In this document: in pieces, positions 32,241 to 41,293 of the stretch
Layout of the letters: each line of letters starts with the position of its first letter
Position numbering within the stretch: the stretch's first letter is position 1
DNA from: DASSUW01 sp963789005
GTDB lineage: Bacteria; Actinomycetota; Thermoleophilia; Solirubrobacterales; Solirubrobacteraceae
Direction of reading: 5' to 3'
NCBI GenBank assembly: GCA_963789005.1
Contig: CAWBIZ010000011.1
Span: forward strand, 62,001 to 126,000
Length of the DNA: 64,000 nt
Notes under the pieces: model-generated
Databases searched by the model: none
Seen by the model: only the letters and a program-made list of their open reading frames with translations
Told to the model about the DNA's origin: nothing
Made by a program: the position numbers and the translations under genes

Positions 32241-33011
32241 ATGCAGTCCGTCGTCGTCCAGAACGAAGACCACGCCGCTCCCGCCGCGGCCGCCGTATCC
32301 GCCCGCGATCTCATCCGCACCTACGGCGAGGGCGAGACGTGCGTGTACGCGCTGCGCGGCGTGTCGCTCGACATCGCCGCCGGCGAGCTGACCGCCGTCA
32401 TGGGGCCATCGGGCTCCGGCAAGTCCACGCTCATGCACATCCTCGCGGGGCTCGACCGCCCGACGAGCGGTGAGTCCAGCATCGCCGGCACCGACATCAC
32501 GCTGCTCGACGACAACGAGCTCACCAGGCTCCGGCGCGAGCACATCGGCTTCATCTTCCAGTTCTTCAACCTCCTCCCGATGTTGACGGCGGAGGAGAAC
32601 ATCGTCCTCCCGCTCGACCTCGCCGGCATGCGCCCCGACCGCGAGTGGCTCGGCGAGCTCGTGCAGCGCGTCGGCCTCGGCGACCGGCTCTCGCACCGCC
32701 CGGCCGAGATGTCCGGCGGCCAGCAGCAGCGCGTGGCCGTGGCCCGCGCCCTGGTCTCGCGCCCGACGGTGATGTTCGCCGACGAGCCGACCGGCAACCT
32801 CGACTCCCGCACGGGCGGAGAGATCCTCACGCTCCTGCGCGAGTCGGTCGACGCCCTCGGGCAGACGACCGTGATGGTCACGCACGACGCGCACGCCGCG
32901 GCGATCGCCGACCGTGTGCTCTTCCTCGCCGACGGCGAGATCGTGCGCGACATCGGATCCTCGAGCGCGCACGAGATCCTCGAGACCCTCGAAGAGGTCA
33001 CCACCCGATGA
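32241..33011 (+). CDS. ABC transporter ATP-binding protein (LolD/MacB type)
   Basis: The 256-residue ATPase powers an ABC exporter with the permease encoded next. Motifs: Walker A G-P-S-G-S-G-K-S-T near residue 56, Q-loop F-Q-F-F-N-L-L-P near 108, signature M-S-G-G-Q-Q-Q-R near 159, Walker B V-M-F-A-D-E-P near 179, and the H-loop T-H-D near 216. The family members with such FtsX-type partners usually drive outward movement of lipoproteins, peptides or lipids, or act as mechanotransmitters. A GAGGAG ribosome site precedes the ATG. The stop overlaps the permease start by 4 bases (ATGA). Confidence 0.93.
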   Translation: MQSVVVQNEDHAAPAAAAVSARDLIRTYGEGETCVYALRGVSLDIAAGELTAVMGPSGSGKSTLMHILAGLDRPTSGESSIAGTDITLLDDNELTRLRREHIGFIFQFFNLLPMLTAEENIVLPLDLAGMRPDREWLGELVQRVGLGDRLSHRPAEMSGGQQQRVAVARALVSRPTVMFADEPTGNLDSRTGGEILTLLRESVDALGQTTVMVTHDAHAAAIADRVLFLADGEIVRDIGSSSAHEILETLEEVTTR

Positions 33012-35560
33012 TCAAGGTCGCCCTCAAGGGCCTCGCGGGCCGCAAGGTCCGCGCCCTCCTCACCGCCTTCGCGGTGATCATCGGGGTGTCGATGGTGAGC
33101 GGCACGTTCGTGCTCACCGACACCATGCAGAAGTCGTTCGACGGGATCTTCGAGACGTCGTACGCGAACACCGACGTCGTCGTCAGCGGCCATCAGGTCG
33201 TCGAGTCCGACATGGCCGACGTTCCCACGATCCCGGCGAGCACGCTCGACGAGCTCCGTGGCCTGCCGCAGGTCGACGCTGCCGCCGGCAGCATCCAGGA
33301 CGACCTCACGATCAAGGCAGTCGGACGCGACGGCGAGTCGCTCGGCGGCCAGAACGGCACCTTCGCGTCGGCCTTCGACTACGCCCATCCCGAGCTGAGC
33401 CCGTACAAGCTCGAGTCGGGCGAGTGGGCCAAGGGCGCCGGTCAGGTCACGATCGACGCCGGCACCGCGTCCAAGAACGACTACGCGGTCGGCGACAAGA
33501 TCGGCGTGTCCGCCAACGGCCCGGTGGAGCAGTACACGATCGCCGGCATCGCGAAGTTCGGCGAGGTCGACTCGCTGGGCGGCGCGGTGATGGCGATCTT
33601 CGACGTCCCGGTCGCGCAGGCGCTGCTCGACCAGAAGGGCCAGTACGACGGGATCAACGTCACCGCCGCGGACGGCACCACGCCGGCGGAGCTGCGCGAC
33701 GCGGTCGCGCAGGTCACCGGCTCGAACGTCGACGTCGCGCTCGCCGCCGAGGAGGCCGAGAAGGCCGCCAAGGAGACCAACGAGGGCCTCAGCTTCGTGC
33801 GGATCTTCCTGCTCGGCTTCGGCGGGATCGCGCTGTTCGTGGGCGCGTTCGTGATCTTCAACACCCTGTCGATCACGGTCGCCCAGCGGACGCGCGAGTT
33901 CGCGACGCTGCGCACGCTCGGCGCCTCGCGCAAGCAGGTGCTGCGCTCGGTGAGGCTCGAGGGCCTCGTCATCGGCCTGGTCGCCTCGTTGATCGGGCTC
34001 GTGCTCGGCATCGGCGTCGCCAAGGGCATGAACGCGCTGTTCGTCGCGATCGGGGTCGACCTGCCGAACGCCGGCACGGTCGTCAAGCCGCAGACGATCA
34101 TCATCTCGCTCCTGCTCGGCACGGTCATCACGCTGCTCTCGACCATCGTGCCGGCCCGCCGCGCGACCCGCGTGCCGCCGATCGCGGCGGTGCGCGAGGG
34201 GTCCGAGCTGCCGCAGTCGCGTATGCAGCAGCACTCGACCAAGGTGGCGCTCGGCGTCATCGGCGCCTCCGTGGCGGCGATGTCGCTCGGCGTGTTCGGC
34301 TCCGGCCTCTCGGGCGGCGCGGTCGCGCTGCTGCTGGGCGGCGGCGTGCTGACGCTGTTCGTCGGCGTGGCGCTGATCGCGCCGCGGCTGGTGAAGCCGC
34401 TCGCGCGCCTGGTCGGCTGGCCCGCCCGCCGCACCGGCGGTTCCGCGGGACGCCTGGCGAGCTCGAACTCGGTGCGCAACCCGTCACGGACGGCGGCCAC
34501 GGCCGCGGCCCTGATGGTCGGCCTGACGCTGGTCACGGCGGTCGCCGTGCTCGGCAACGGGCTGCGCGCGTCGGTCAACGACGCCGTGTCGAAGCAGCTC
34601 CAGAACTCCGACTACGTGCTGGCGGGCTCGAACGGCGAGACGTTCGCGGCCGAGGCCGACGACACGCTTGCCGGGACCGAGGGCGTCGCCTCCACCACGG
34701 GCGTCCGCTCCGGCGAGGCGCTGATCAACGGCACCGAAGGCACGCTCGGAGGCATCGACCCCGCGAACATCGGCCACTTCTACAAGTTCGACTGGACCGA
34801 GGGCTCGAACGACACGCTCGCCCAGCTGGGTGGCGACGGCGCCATCGTCAGCGAGTCGTACGCCGACAACGAGGAGCTGAAGGTCGGCAGCAAGCTCATC
34901 GTCACGACGACCGCGGGCGACGAGCACGCGCTGGTCGTGCGCGGGATCTACAACCCACCGCGCATCGACTCGCTGCTCGGCGACGTCGTCATCGGCCAGC
35001 AGGCGTTCGACGCCGCCTACCCGGCGCCGAAGAACCTGCTGACGCTCGTCGACGCCGAGTCCGGCGCCGACCCGGCGGCGATCGAGCAGGCCGCGGCCGG
35101 CTTCCCCGCCGCCGAGTTCAGCACAGAGGCGAAGTTCGGGAAGGACCGGACGAAGCAGTTCGCCACGTTCCTGACGATGATCTACGTGCTGCTCGCGTTC
35201 TCGGTGATCGTCTCGCTGTTCGGGATGGTCAACACGCTCGTGCTCTCGGTCTTCGAGCGCACGCGTGAGCTCGGGATGCTGCGGGCGATCGGCATGACGC
35301 GCCGCCAGGCGCGCCGGATGATCCGGCAGGAGAGCGTGATCACGGCGCTGATCGGCGCTGCGATGGGCCTCCCGCTCGGCGTCTTCCTCGCCGCGCTGAT
35401 GACCGAGGCGCTGTCGGACTACGGCGTCGTCCTGTCGCTCCCGATCGGGATGCTCGCCGCCTTCACGGTGGTGGCGCTGCTCGCCGGCATCGGCGCGGCG
35501 ATCCTGCCCGCCCGGCGGGCCTCGCGGCTGAACGTCCTCAACGCGCTGCACTACGAGTGA
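33008..35560 (+). CDS. Large FtsX-type ABC transporter permease with two FtsX domains
   Basis: This 850-residue membrane protein has one N-terminal helix (residues 16-38), an extracytoplasmic domain (about 40-265), a first FtsX core near 275-400 (A-L-F-V-G-A-F-V-I-F-N-T-L then Q-R-T-R-E-F-A-T-L-R-T-L-G-A), a middle group of helices near 415-520, a second extracytoplasmic domain (530-715), and a second FtsX core at 720-850 (I-V-S-L-F-G-M-V-N-T-L then R-T-R-E-L-G-M-L-R-A-I-G). Two-domain permeases like this act without a second subunit. The cargo is unknown. The start overlaps the ATPase stop and the end overlaps the next hydrolase start. Confidence 0.93.
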   Translation: MIKVALKGLAGRKVRALLTAFAVIIGVSMVSGTFVLTDTMQKSFDGIFETSYANTDVVVSGHQVVESDMADVPTIPASTLDELRGLPQVDAAAGSIQDDLTIKAVGRDGESLGGQNGTFASAFDYAHPELSPYKLESGEWAKGAGQVTIDAGTASKNDYAVGDKIGVSANGPVEQYTIAGIAKFGEVDSLGGAVMAIFDVPVAQALLDQKGQYDGINVTAADGTTPAELRDAVAQVTGSNVDVALAAEEAEKAAKETNEGLSFVRIFLLGFGGIALFVGAFVIFNTLSITVAQRTREFATLRTLGASRKQVLRSVRLEGLVIGLVASLIGLVLGIGVAKGMNALFVAIGVDLPNAGTVVKPQTIIISLLLGTVITLLSTIVPARRATRVPPIAAVREGSELPQSRMQQHSTKVALGVIGASVAAMSLGVFGSGLSGGAVALLLGGGVLTLFVGVALIAPRLVKPLARLVGWPARRTGGSAGRLASSNSVRNPSRTAATAAALMVGLTLVTAVAVLGNGLRASVNDAVSKQLQNSDYVLAGSNGETFAAEADDTLAGTEGVASTTGVRSGEALINGTEGTLGGIDPANIGHFYKFDWTEGSNDTLAQLGGDGAIVSESYADNEELKVGSKLIVTTTAGDEHALVVRGIYNPPRIDSLLGDVVIGQQAFDAAYPAPKNLLTLVDAESGADPAAIEQAAAGFPAAEFSTEAKFGKDRTKQFATFLTMIYVLLAFSVIVSLFGMVNTLVLSVFERTRELGMLRAIGMTRRQARRMIRQESVITALIGAAMGLPLGVFLAALMTEALSDYGVVLSLPIGMLAAFTVVALLAGIGAAILPARRASRLNVLNALHYE

Positions 35561-36855
35561 TGACGGCCACCCTCGCACCCCCGGTCCCGCCGCGCACGCG
35601 GCGGGACCTGCGGGGGCGGCTCGCCGGCCTGGAGCGTCCGCTCCTGGCCGGCGGGCTCGCCCTCGTCACCCTCCACCTGCTCGATCGCGCGTTCTCCGGC
35701 TCGCACACCGCGATCCTCGGCGTGCTCGCGATCGTCGCCGTGCCGCTGGCCTGGTGGTTCGCCGCCCCTCGCGTGACGCGACCGACCCGGCTTGTCCTGG
35801 CGGTCGCCGTCGGGCTGCTCAGCACCGGCTTCGGCGTTGCCTCGCACGGGCTGCACGTCGTCAACTCCGGCCTCGACCGCTACGACCTCAGCGGGCTCGG
35901 CATGATCGCCGGCGGCCTGCTGCTCGTCGCGTCGGGCCTCACGGCCGTCGCCGCGCCGCGGCGCCCGCCGCGTCGCCGCGCCGTCGCGTGGCGGCTCGCG
36001 CACGGCGCCGGCTGGCTCGTGGGCGCCGGGCTCGTGTTCATGGTGGTCGTGTGGCCGCTCGTGTCGGGCCTCATGATCACCCACGCCCCGCGCTGGCAGA
36101 TCCAGGAGTCGTCGCTCGCGATCCCCCACGAGGAGGTCCGCATCGACGCCTCCGGCGGGCGCACGGTGTCCGCCTGGTACGTCCCGTCGCGCAACGGCGC
36201 GGCGCTGCTCCTCGGCCACGGCTCCGGCGGCAGCCGCGAGCGCGTGCTCGAGGAGATCCGCATGCTCTCCCGCCACGGATACGGCGTGCTCGCCTTCGAC
36301 CTGTTCGGCAACGGTGAGAGCACCGGGCACTCGAACGGGCTCGGCGACAACGCCCAGCCGGCCATCGACGCCGCGCTCGACTACCTCGTGCGCCGCCCTG
36401 ACGTCGATCCCGGCCGCATCGCCGCGTTCGGCTCGTCGCTCGGCGGCGAGGTGCTGCTCGAGGCGACCGCCCGCGAGCCGCGCCTGCGCGCGGTCGTGTC
36501 CGACGGGGCGGCCCGTCCCGAGGATCAGGCGGAGGTCATGGACCGAGGCGTGACGGAGCGTGCGATCACGTCGTTGATGCTCCGTGCCGCTCGCACGATC
36601 TCAGGCACGCAGGCAGCTCCGTCGCTGATCGACATCGTCCCGCGCATCGCGCCGCGGCCGGTGCTCCTGATCGCCGCCGGCTCCGACCCCGCCGAGATCC
36701 CGACCAACCGCCGCTACCGCGAGGTCGCCGGGCCCGCGGCCGAGCTGTTCGAGCTCCCGGACGCGGGTCACACCGGCGGGATCAAGTCCCACCCGCGCGA
36801 GTACGAGTCCCGCGTGATCGGCTTCCTCGAGCGTGCGATAGGGGGTCGTGGGTAG
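35557..36855 (+). CDS. Membrane-anchored alpha/beta hydrolase (paralogue of the one at 17860)
   Basis: The 432-residue protein has N-terminal membrane helices (about residues 30-175) and a hydrolase domain. Its nucleophile is in A-F-G-S-S-L-G-G-E near residue 293, the acid in A-A-G-S-D-P-A-E near 371, and the His in D-A-G-H-T-G-G near 407. The W-Y-V-P-S-R-N-G-A-A-L-L segment and the Y-E-S-R-V-I-G-F-L ending match the second hydrolase of this window. It begins at GTG (35557) or the ATG three bases later, overlapping the permease stop, so it is coupled to the ABC genes. This suggests that its substrate and the exporter cargo are related, which is inference only. Confidence 0.83.
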   Translation: MMTATLAPPVPPRTRRDLRGRLAGLERPLLAGGLALVTLHLLDRAFSGSHTAILGVLAIVAVPLAWWFAAPRVTRPTRLVLAVAVGLLSTGFGVASHGLHVVNSGLDRYDLSGLGMIAGGLLLVASGLTAVAAPRRPPRRRAVAWRLAHGAGWLVGAGLVFMVVVWPLVSGLMITHAPRWQIQESSLAIPHEEVRIDASGGRTVSAWYVPSRNGAALLLGHGSGGSRERVLEEIRMLSRHGYGVLAFDLFGNGESTGHSNGLGDNAQPAIDAALDYLVRRPDVDPGRIAAFGSSLGGEVLLEATAREPRLRAVVSDGAARPEDQAEVMDRGVTERAITSLMLRAARTISGTQAAPSLIDIVPRIAPRPVLLIAAGSDPAEIPTNRRYREVAGPAAELFELPDAGHTGGIKSHPREYESRVIGFLERAIGGRG

Positions 36856-36858
36856 ATT
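36853..36858 (+). promoter_or_regulatory. -10-like hexamer TAGATT for the EcsC-family gene
   Basis: TAGATT lies 7 bases before the GTG at 36866 and overlaps the stop of the preceding hydrolase gene. Confidence 0.4.
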
Positions 36859-36865
36859 CGAACGG

Positions 36866-37483
36866 GTGAGCGATGGCCCGTCCGTTCCGAGCGAGCTGTG
36901 GGACCGTCTGCGGGCAGATCCCGTGCGGGCGCCCGAGCACGTGGCGCTGGCGGCGGCCGACTGGCACGGGCCGGCCGCCGCCGCCTGGGTCGAAGAGAAG
37001 CGCGGGCGGCTGTCGGTCTCGGGTGCCGAACTGGCGCGGATGGCCAAGCGCCGGCACGCGTCGCTGGCGCGCGTCGGCGGGGCGGCGACAGGCGTCGGCG
37101 GCTTCCTTACCGTCGTGCCCGACATCGTGCTGCTCGCGTGGATCCAGTCGCGGCTCGTGTTCTTCACCGCGGCTGCCTACGGCTTCGATCCGAACGACCC
37201 GATGCGCCCGGCGGAGCTGCTGGTGCTCCGCGACCTCTATCCCGATCCCGAGACGGCCCGGCGCGCGCTGGACGGGATCGGCCGCACGGTGGCCGAGGCG
37301 TACGTGGGCGGCAAGCTCGACCGCGGCCGCGAGCGGGCGATCCTCTCGCGGCTCCTGCGCTTCGTCGGCAAGCGTGCGGCGACCCGGCTGATCCCCGGCG
37401 TGGGGATGGTGTTCAACGCGGTGGCCAACGAGCGCGATACGCGCGAGCTCGCCGACAAGGCCGCGCGGTTCTACGGCGGCTGA
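36866..37483 (+). CDS. EcsC-family protein
   Basis: The 205-residue protein has the EcsC-like pattern of a helical domain with a conserved hydrophobic stretch (V-G-G-F-L-T-V-V-P-D-I-V-L-L-A-W-I-Q near residue 75) and G-F-D-P-N-D-P-M-R-P near 107, ending in a Gly/Val-rich helix with L-I-P-G-V-G-M-V-F-N. In Bacillus, EcsC is linked to the EcsAB ABC transporter, so its place after an ABC cassette is suggestive. GTG at 36866 is chosen from the TAGATT hexamer; GTG at 36848 is an alternative that would overlap the hydrolase end. The gene is convergent with an SDR gene one base away. Confidence 0.82.
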   Translation: MSDGPSVPSELWDRLRADPVRAPEHVALAAADWHGPAAAAWVEEKRGRLSVSGAELARMAKRRHASLARVGGAATGVGGFLTVVPDIVLLAWIQSRLVFFTAAAYGFDPNDPMRPAELLVLRDLYPDPETARRALDGIGRTVAEAYVGGKLDRGRERAILSRLLRFVGKRAATRLIPGVGMVFNAVANERDTRELADKAARFYGG

Positions 37484-37484
37484 C

Positions 37485-38156
37485 TCAGACCGGCACGACG
37501 GCGCCGTTCAGCGCCGCCGACTCGTCGCCGCACAGGAACCGCACGACCGAGGCGATGCGCTCCGGCGGCACCATCTTGTCGATCGCGTCGGGGCTGGCCT
37601 TACGGTTGGCGGGCGTGTCGATCATCGACGGCGCGATCACGTTGCAGCGGACGCCGTCGGCCTCGTGCTCCTTGGCCACCGTGCGCGCGAACGCGATCAC
37701 GGCGGCCTTCGAGGCCGCGTAGCCGGAGCCGCTCGCCCACGGCGAGAGCGCGGCCGCCGAGCCGAAGCAGACGATCGCGCCGCCGCCCGCGGCCACCAGC
37801 GCGGGGAGCGCGGCCTGGGTCACGAGGTAGGTCGGTCGGACGTTCAAGGTGAACTGCGCCTCGAAGTCCGCCAGCGGGGTGTCGACGACCGGCTGCCCGG
37901 CCGCGAAGCCGCCCACGATGTTGACCAGCGCGCGCAGCGGCGCGTCGCCCTCGGAGGTCGCGAGCGCGACGACGCGCGCCAATGCATCGGTGTCGGTGAG
38001 GTCGGCCTCGATCGGCTCGGCGCCGTCCGGCACCCGGTCGCGCGAGGCCTGAGGGAAGTACGGCGCGACCACGCGCCAGCCGTCGTCGAGGAACGTCCCG
38101 ACGACCGCGGGTCCCAGCCCGCCCCCCGCTCCGGTGACGACGACCGTTCGTCCCAC
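37485..38156 (-). CDS. Short-chain dehydrogenase/reductase
   Basis: The protein has about 223 residues from GTG at 38156 and starts VGRTVVVTGAGGGLGPAVV, the dinucleotide loop. The usual N-N-A-G becomes N-I-V-G near residue 87. The catalytic Ser is in C-F-G-S-A-A-A and Tyr/Lys in Y-A-A-S-K-A-A near 140. The end, with F-L-C-G-D-E-S-A-A-L-N-G-A-V-V-P-V, is normal for a classical SDR. CAAGAT lies 8 bases before the GTG. Longer in-frame starts up to 38222 would add a poorly conserved extension. The substrate is unknown. It is divergent from the HD-domain gene. Confidence 0.83.
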   Translation of the reverse strand: MGRTVVVTGAGGGLGPAVVGTFLDDGWRVVAPYFPQASRDRVPDGAEPIEADLTDTDALARVVALATSEGDAPLRALVNIVGGFAAGQPVVDTPLADFEAQFTLNVRPTYLVTQAALPALVAAGGGAIVCFGSAAALSPWASGSGYAASKAAVIAFARTVAKEHEADGVRCNVIAPSMIDTPANRKASPDAIDKMVPPERIASVVRFLCGDESAALNGAVVPV

Positions 38157-38244
38157 GGTCGCGGATCTTGCCACGACGCACCGCGACCGCGCCCGTTCGT
38201 CCGTGGCCGCGCATCGTGCCACGCTTGCCGTCCGCCGCCCGCTC

Positions 38245-38250
38245 TAGCTT
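38245..38250 (+). promoter_or_regulatory. -10-like hexamer TAGCTT for the HD-domain gene
   Basis: TAGCTT ends 7 bases before the ATG at 38258. TTGCCG at 38225-38230 resembles a -35 box but the 14-base spacer is short. Confidence 0.5.
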
Positions 38251-38257
38251 TGCCCTC

Positions 38258-39202
38258 ATGTCCGTGCGCGAGCTCACCGACGGTCAGCCGATCGAGCGGG
38301 TGCTGCTCGTCCGCCAGCGCGAGGTGCGCCGCCGCAGCGACGGCTCGCGCCTGCTGAAGCTCGTGCTCGCCGACCGCTCGGGCACCGTGACGGCGATCGC
38401 CGCGGAGACCTTCCCCGAGGCCGAGCCCGGCGCGTGCGTGCACGTCAGCGGCCGCCACGAGGTCCACCCTCGCCACGGCGCCCAGATCGTCGTCGACGCC
38501 CTGCGCCTGGCCGAGCCGGACGAGTACGAGCTCGGCAACCTGCTGGACGGCCCGCCGCGCTCGGTCGAGCACATGGAGGAGGCGCTGCGCGACCTCGTCG
38601 CGCAGGTCCAGAACCCGCACCTGCACCTGCTGCTCGAGCGCGTGCTGGGCGCCGACGCGCCGACCTGGCCGGCGTTCCGCGAAGCCCCGGCCGCCAAGCG
38701 CTACCACCAGGCCTACCGGCATGGCCTGCTCGAGCACTCGCTCGGCGTCGGCGAGGCGGTGGCGGTCATCTCGACCACGTTCCCGGGCATCGACCGCGAC
38801 GTGGCGATCACCGGCGCGCTGCTGCACGACGTCGGCAAGCTCGACGCCTACACGAGCGACCCGCTGGCGATCGACTTCACCGACCTCGGCCGGCTCCACG
38901 GCGAGATCCCCCTCGGCTACTTCCGGATCCGCCGCCTGATCGAGGACATCCCCGGCTTCCCGGAGCCGCTGGCGACCGCGGTGCTGCACATCATCCTCAG
39001 CCACCACGGCCAGCTCGAGCACGGCTCGCCCGTCGTCCCGTGCACGCGCGAGGCGACGCTCGTGCACATGATCGACAACCTGGGCGGCAGGCTCGGCTCG
39101 TTCGACCGGCTGGAGAAGGCGCAGCCACAGGGCTCGCCGTGGTCGGGCTACGACCGCGCGCTCGGCGGCAGCGCCTACTTCGCCGAGCGCCGCGCAGCCT
39201 AA
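38258..39202 (+). CDS. YhaM-like 3'-5' exoribonuclease (OB-fold plus HD domain)
   Basis: This 314-residue protein has an N-terminal OB-fold nucleic-acid-binding domain (residues 15-95, with R-S-G-T-V-T-A-I and V-S-G-R-H-E-V) and an HD-domain phosphohydrolase with metal residues in H-G-L-L-E-H-S-L-G-V near 158, L-L-H-D-V-G-K-L-D near 188, and L-S-H-H-G-Q-L-E-H-G near 247. That order matches YhaM/CBF1 nucleases. A longer frame runs upstream, but TAGCTT 7 bases before the ATG at 38258 supports this start. It is 48 bases upstream of the fused PafBC gene. Confidence 0.88.
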   Translation: MSVRELTDGQPIERVLLVRQREVRRRSDGSRLLKLVLADRSGTVTAIAAETFPEAEPGACVHVSGRHEVHPRHGAQIVVDALRLAEPDEYELGNLLDGPPRSVEHMEEALRDLVAQVQNPHLHLLLERVLGADAPTWPAFREAPAAKRYHQAYRHGLLEHSLGVGEAVAVISTTFPGIDRDVAITGALLHDVGKLDAYTSDPLAIDFTDLGRLHGEIPLGYFRIRRLIEDIPGFPEPLATAVLHIILSHHGQLEHGSPVVPCTREATLVHMIDNLGGRLGSFDRLEKAQPQGSPWSGYDRALGGSAYFAERRAA

Positions 39203-39250
39203 GACCCCGGAAAATCCGGCCGTGTGCACGGCCGGCGACGCGCTCGGACT

Positions 39251-41293
39251 ATGGTGGGAGGCGCGTTGGCGAAGGACACCGAAAAGCTGATCAGGCAGCT
39301 CTCGCTGATCTCCTACCTGATGGCGGAGCGGCGGCCGGTGACGGCGACGGAGATCCGCCGTGACGTCGAGGGCTACTCGGACATGACCGAGGACGCCTTC
39401 GCGCGCCGCTTCTACGCCGACCGCGCGGAGCTCGACGCGCTCGGGATCCACCTGTCGGTCGACAAGCCCGCCGACGGCTTCTCCGAGCAGGAGAACTACT
39501 CGCTCGCGCCCGAGGCGTTCCACCTCCCGGCGATCGCGTTCACCGACGCCGAGCGCGCGGCGCTGCAGACCGCGCTCACGCTGCTCGGCGGCGAGTTCGC
39601 CTACGCCGAGCCGCTGCGGCTGGCGCTGCAGCAGATCACCTGGGGCCGCCCGAGCCCGCTGGGCTCCGACCTGCGGCAGACGATCGGACTGGGCATCACC
39701 GCCTCGGCCGGGGGCGCCGAGCACTCCGCCCGCCTGGCCAAGATCGACACCGCGATCTACCGCCGCAAGCGGATCGAGTTCGACTACTACACGATGCAGA
39801 GCGACGCCACGGCGTCGCGCAAGGTCGATCCCTACCACCTGCTGTACGAGGGCGGCCAGTTCTACCTCGTCGGCTACTCGCACGAGCGCGGCGATGTGCG
39901 CATGTTCCGGCTCACGCGGATCCGCGGGAAGGTGGCCTACGCCACCAAGGCCGAGCACGACTTCCAGCGGCCCGCCGACTTCGACCCGCGCGAGTACGCC
40001 GGGCGCGTCCCGTGGCAGCTCGGCGAGCCGGTCGGCACGGCCCAGGTATGGGTCTCGGAGGACGTGTCGTGGTACGTCGAGCGGCAGTTCGGCGCCTACG
40101 GCGAGCTGACCGACAGCGTGTTCACCACCCGCTATGCCAACCCGCGGCTGCTGATCTCGTGGGCGCTGGGCCTGCGTGACCACGCGCGCGTCGAGGGCCC
40201 CGCCGAGCTGGCCGACGAGGCGCGCGAGCGGATCGACCGCATCATCGAGCTCCACCGCGGCGAGCCGGCGACGGCCACGCCCGTGCCCGCGCGCCCGGCC
40301 GCCGACGGCGAGCCGCCGGCCCGCGCCCGCACCGCCGAGGGGACGATCCGGCCCGAGCGCTTCGCCCGCCTCGTCACGCTCGCCTCCGTGCTGATCGCGG
40401 CCGGACGCGAGAACCGCCGCCTTGCGGTCGACGAGGTCTGCCAGCAGCTCAACATGACGTCGCAGGAGCTGCGCGAGGACATCTCGGTGCTCAACGTCGT
40501 CAACTTCGGCGGCGGCGCCTACGTGATCTACGCCGAGGTGCTGCCGAGCGGCGAGATCGAGGTCGACCCCGAGCCGTACTCGGACACCTTCGACCGCCCC
40601 GCCCGGCTGCTGCCGATCGAGGCCAAGGCGCTCGTCGCCGCGATCGACCTGCTCAACCTGGCGCAGCCCGAGCTCGGCAGCGCGCGGGACAAGGTCGTCG
40701 AGGCGCTCGGGCACGACCCGGTCGAGGAGGGCCTGCAGATCGCGTCGCCGACGGTCGCCGACGAGGTCGCGCACACGGTCGAGCGCGCCGTGCACGACAG
40801 CCGCCTGCTGCGGTTCGAGTACTGGTCCGCCGAGCAGCGCTTCTCCGAGCGCCGCGTGGAGCCGTACGCGCTCTTCAACGGCATGGAGGCGTGGTACGTC
40901 GCCGCCTACGACCTCGACAAGGACCGGCTCCAGCACTTCCGGCTCGACCGCATCAAGCGCGCCACCGCGCTCGACGAGCGCTTCGAGCGGCGGGAGAACC
41001 TCAACCCGATCGCCGACGTCGGCGGCTGGCCGCGGACCGGCACGGTCGAGGGCTCGCGCATCGCGCGCGTGTGGATCGCTCCGGAGCAGGCGCGCTGGGC
41101 GCGCGAGAAGCGCACCGTCGTGGCCGAGCTCGAGGACGGCGCGGTGGTCGTCGAGGTGCCGTTCAAGGGCATCGACTTCCTCGTCAAGGAGATCCTCAAG
41201 GAGGCGGGCGACGCCGCGGTGCTCGAGCCCGCCGACGCCCGCGACGCCGTGCTCGCCGCCGCCGAGCGCCTGCCGCTACCCGAGCGCGCGTAG
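39251..41293 (+). CDS. pafBC: Fused PafBC-type WYL-domain transcriptional regulator
   Basis: This protein of about 680 residues is a tandem fusion of two regulators that are separate in many actinobacteria. Copy 1: a winged HTH (K-D-T-E-K-L-I-R-Q-L-S-L-I then A-R-R-F-Y-A-D-R-A-E-L), a WYL domain near 175-235 (R-K-R-I-E-F-D-Y-Y then G-Q-F-Y-L-V-G-Y) and a WCX-like end. Copy 2 starts near residue 365 (E-R-F-A-R-L-V-T-L-A-S-V-L) with a second WYL at 505-580 (E-A-W-Y-V-A-A-Y). Family knowledge: PafBC activates DNA-damage genes independently of RecA/LexA and responds to single-stranded DNA. A TTG at 39266 with a GGGAGG site four bases before it is an equally good start. The end overlaps the convergent GGDEF gene by 18 bases. 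Confidence 0.88.
   Translation: MVGGALAKDTEKLIRQLSLISYLMAERRPVTATEIRRDVEGYSDMTEDAFARRFYADRAELDALGIHLSVDKPADGFSEQENYSLAPEAFHLPAIAFTDAERAALQTALTLLGGEFAYAEPLRLALQQITWGRPSPLGSDLRQTIGLGITASAGGAEHSARLAKIDTAIYRRKRIEFDYYTMQSDATASRKVDPYHLLYEGGQFYLVGYSHERGDVRMFRLTRIRGKVAYATKAEHDFQRPADFDPREYAGRVPWQLGEPVGTAQVWVSEDVSWYVERQFGAYGELTDSVFTTRYANPRLLISWALGLRDHARVEGPAELADEARERIDRIIELHRGEPATATPVPARPAADGEPPARARTAEGTIRPERFARLVTLASVLIAAGRENRRLAVDEVCQQLNMTSQELREDISVLNVVNFGGGAYVIYAEVLPSGEIEVDPEPYSDTFDRPARLLPIEAKALVAAIDLLNLAQPELGSARDKVVEALGHDPVEEGLQIASPTVADEVAHTVERAVHDSRLLRFEYWSAEQRFSERRVEPYALFNGMEAWYVAAYDLDKDRLQHFRLDRIKRATALDERFERRENLNPIADVGGWPRTGTVEGSRIARVWIAPEQARWAREKRTVVAELEDGAVVVEVPFKGIDFLVKEILKEAGDAAVLEPADARDAVLAAAERLPLPERA

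Noticed and set aside
37844..40936. A very long open frame on the minus strand (about 1030 codons)
   Set aside because: It lies opposite the HD-domain and PafBC genes and has shadow-like composition (Arg/Gly/Val-rich, no domain). Long antisense frames are expected at this GC content.
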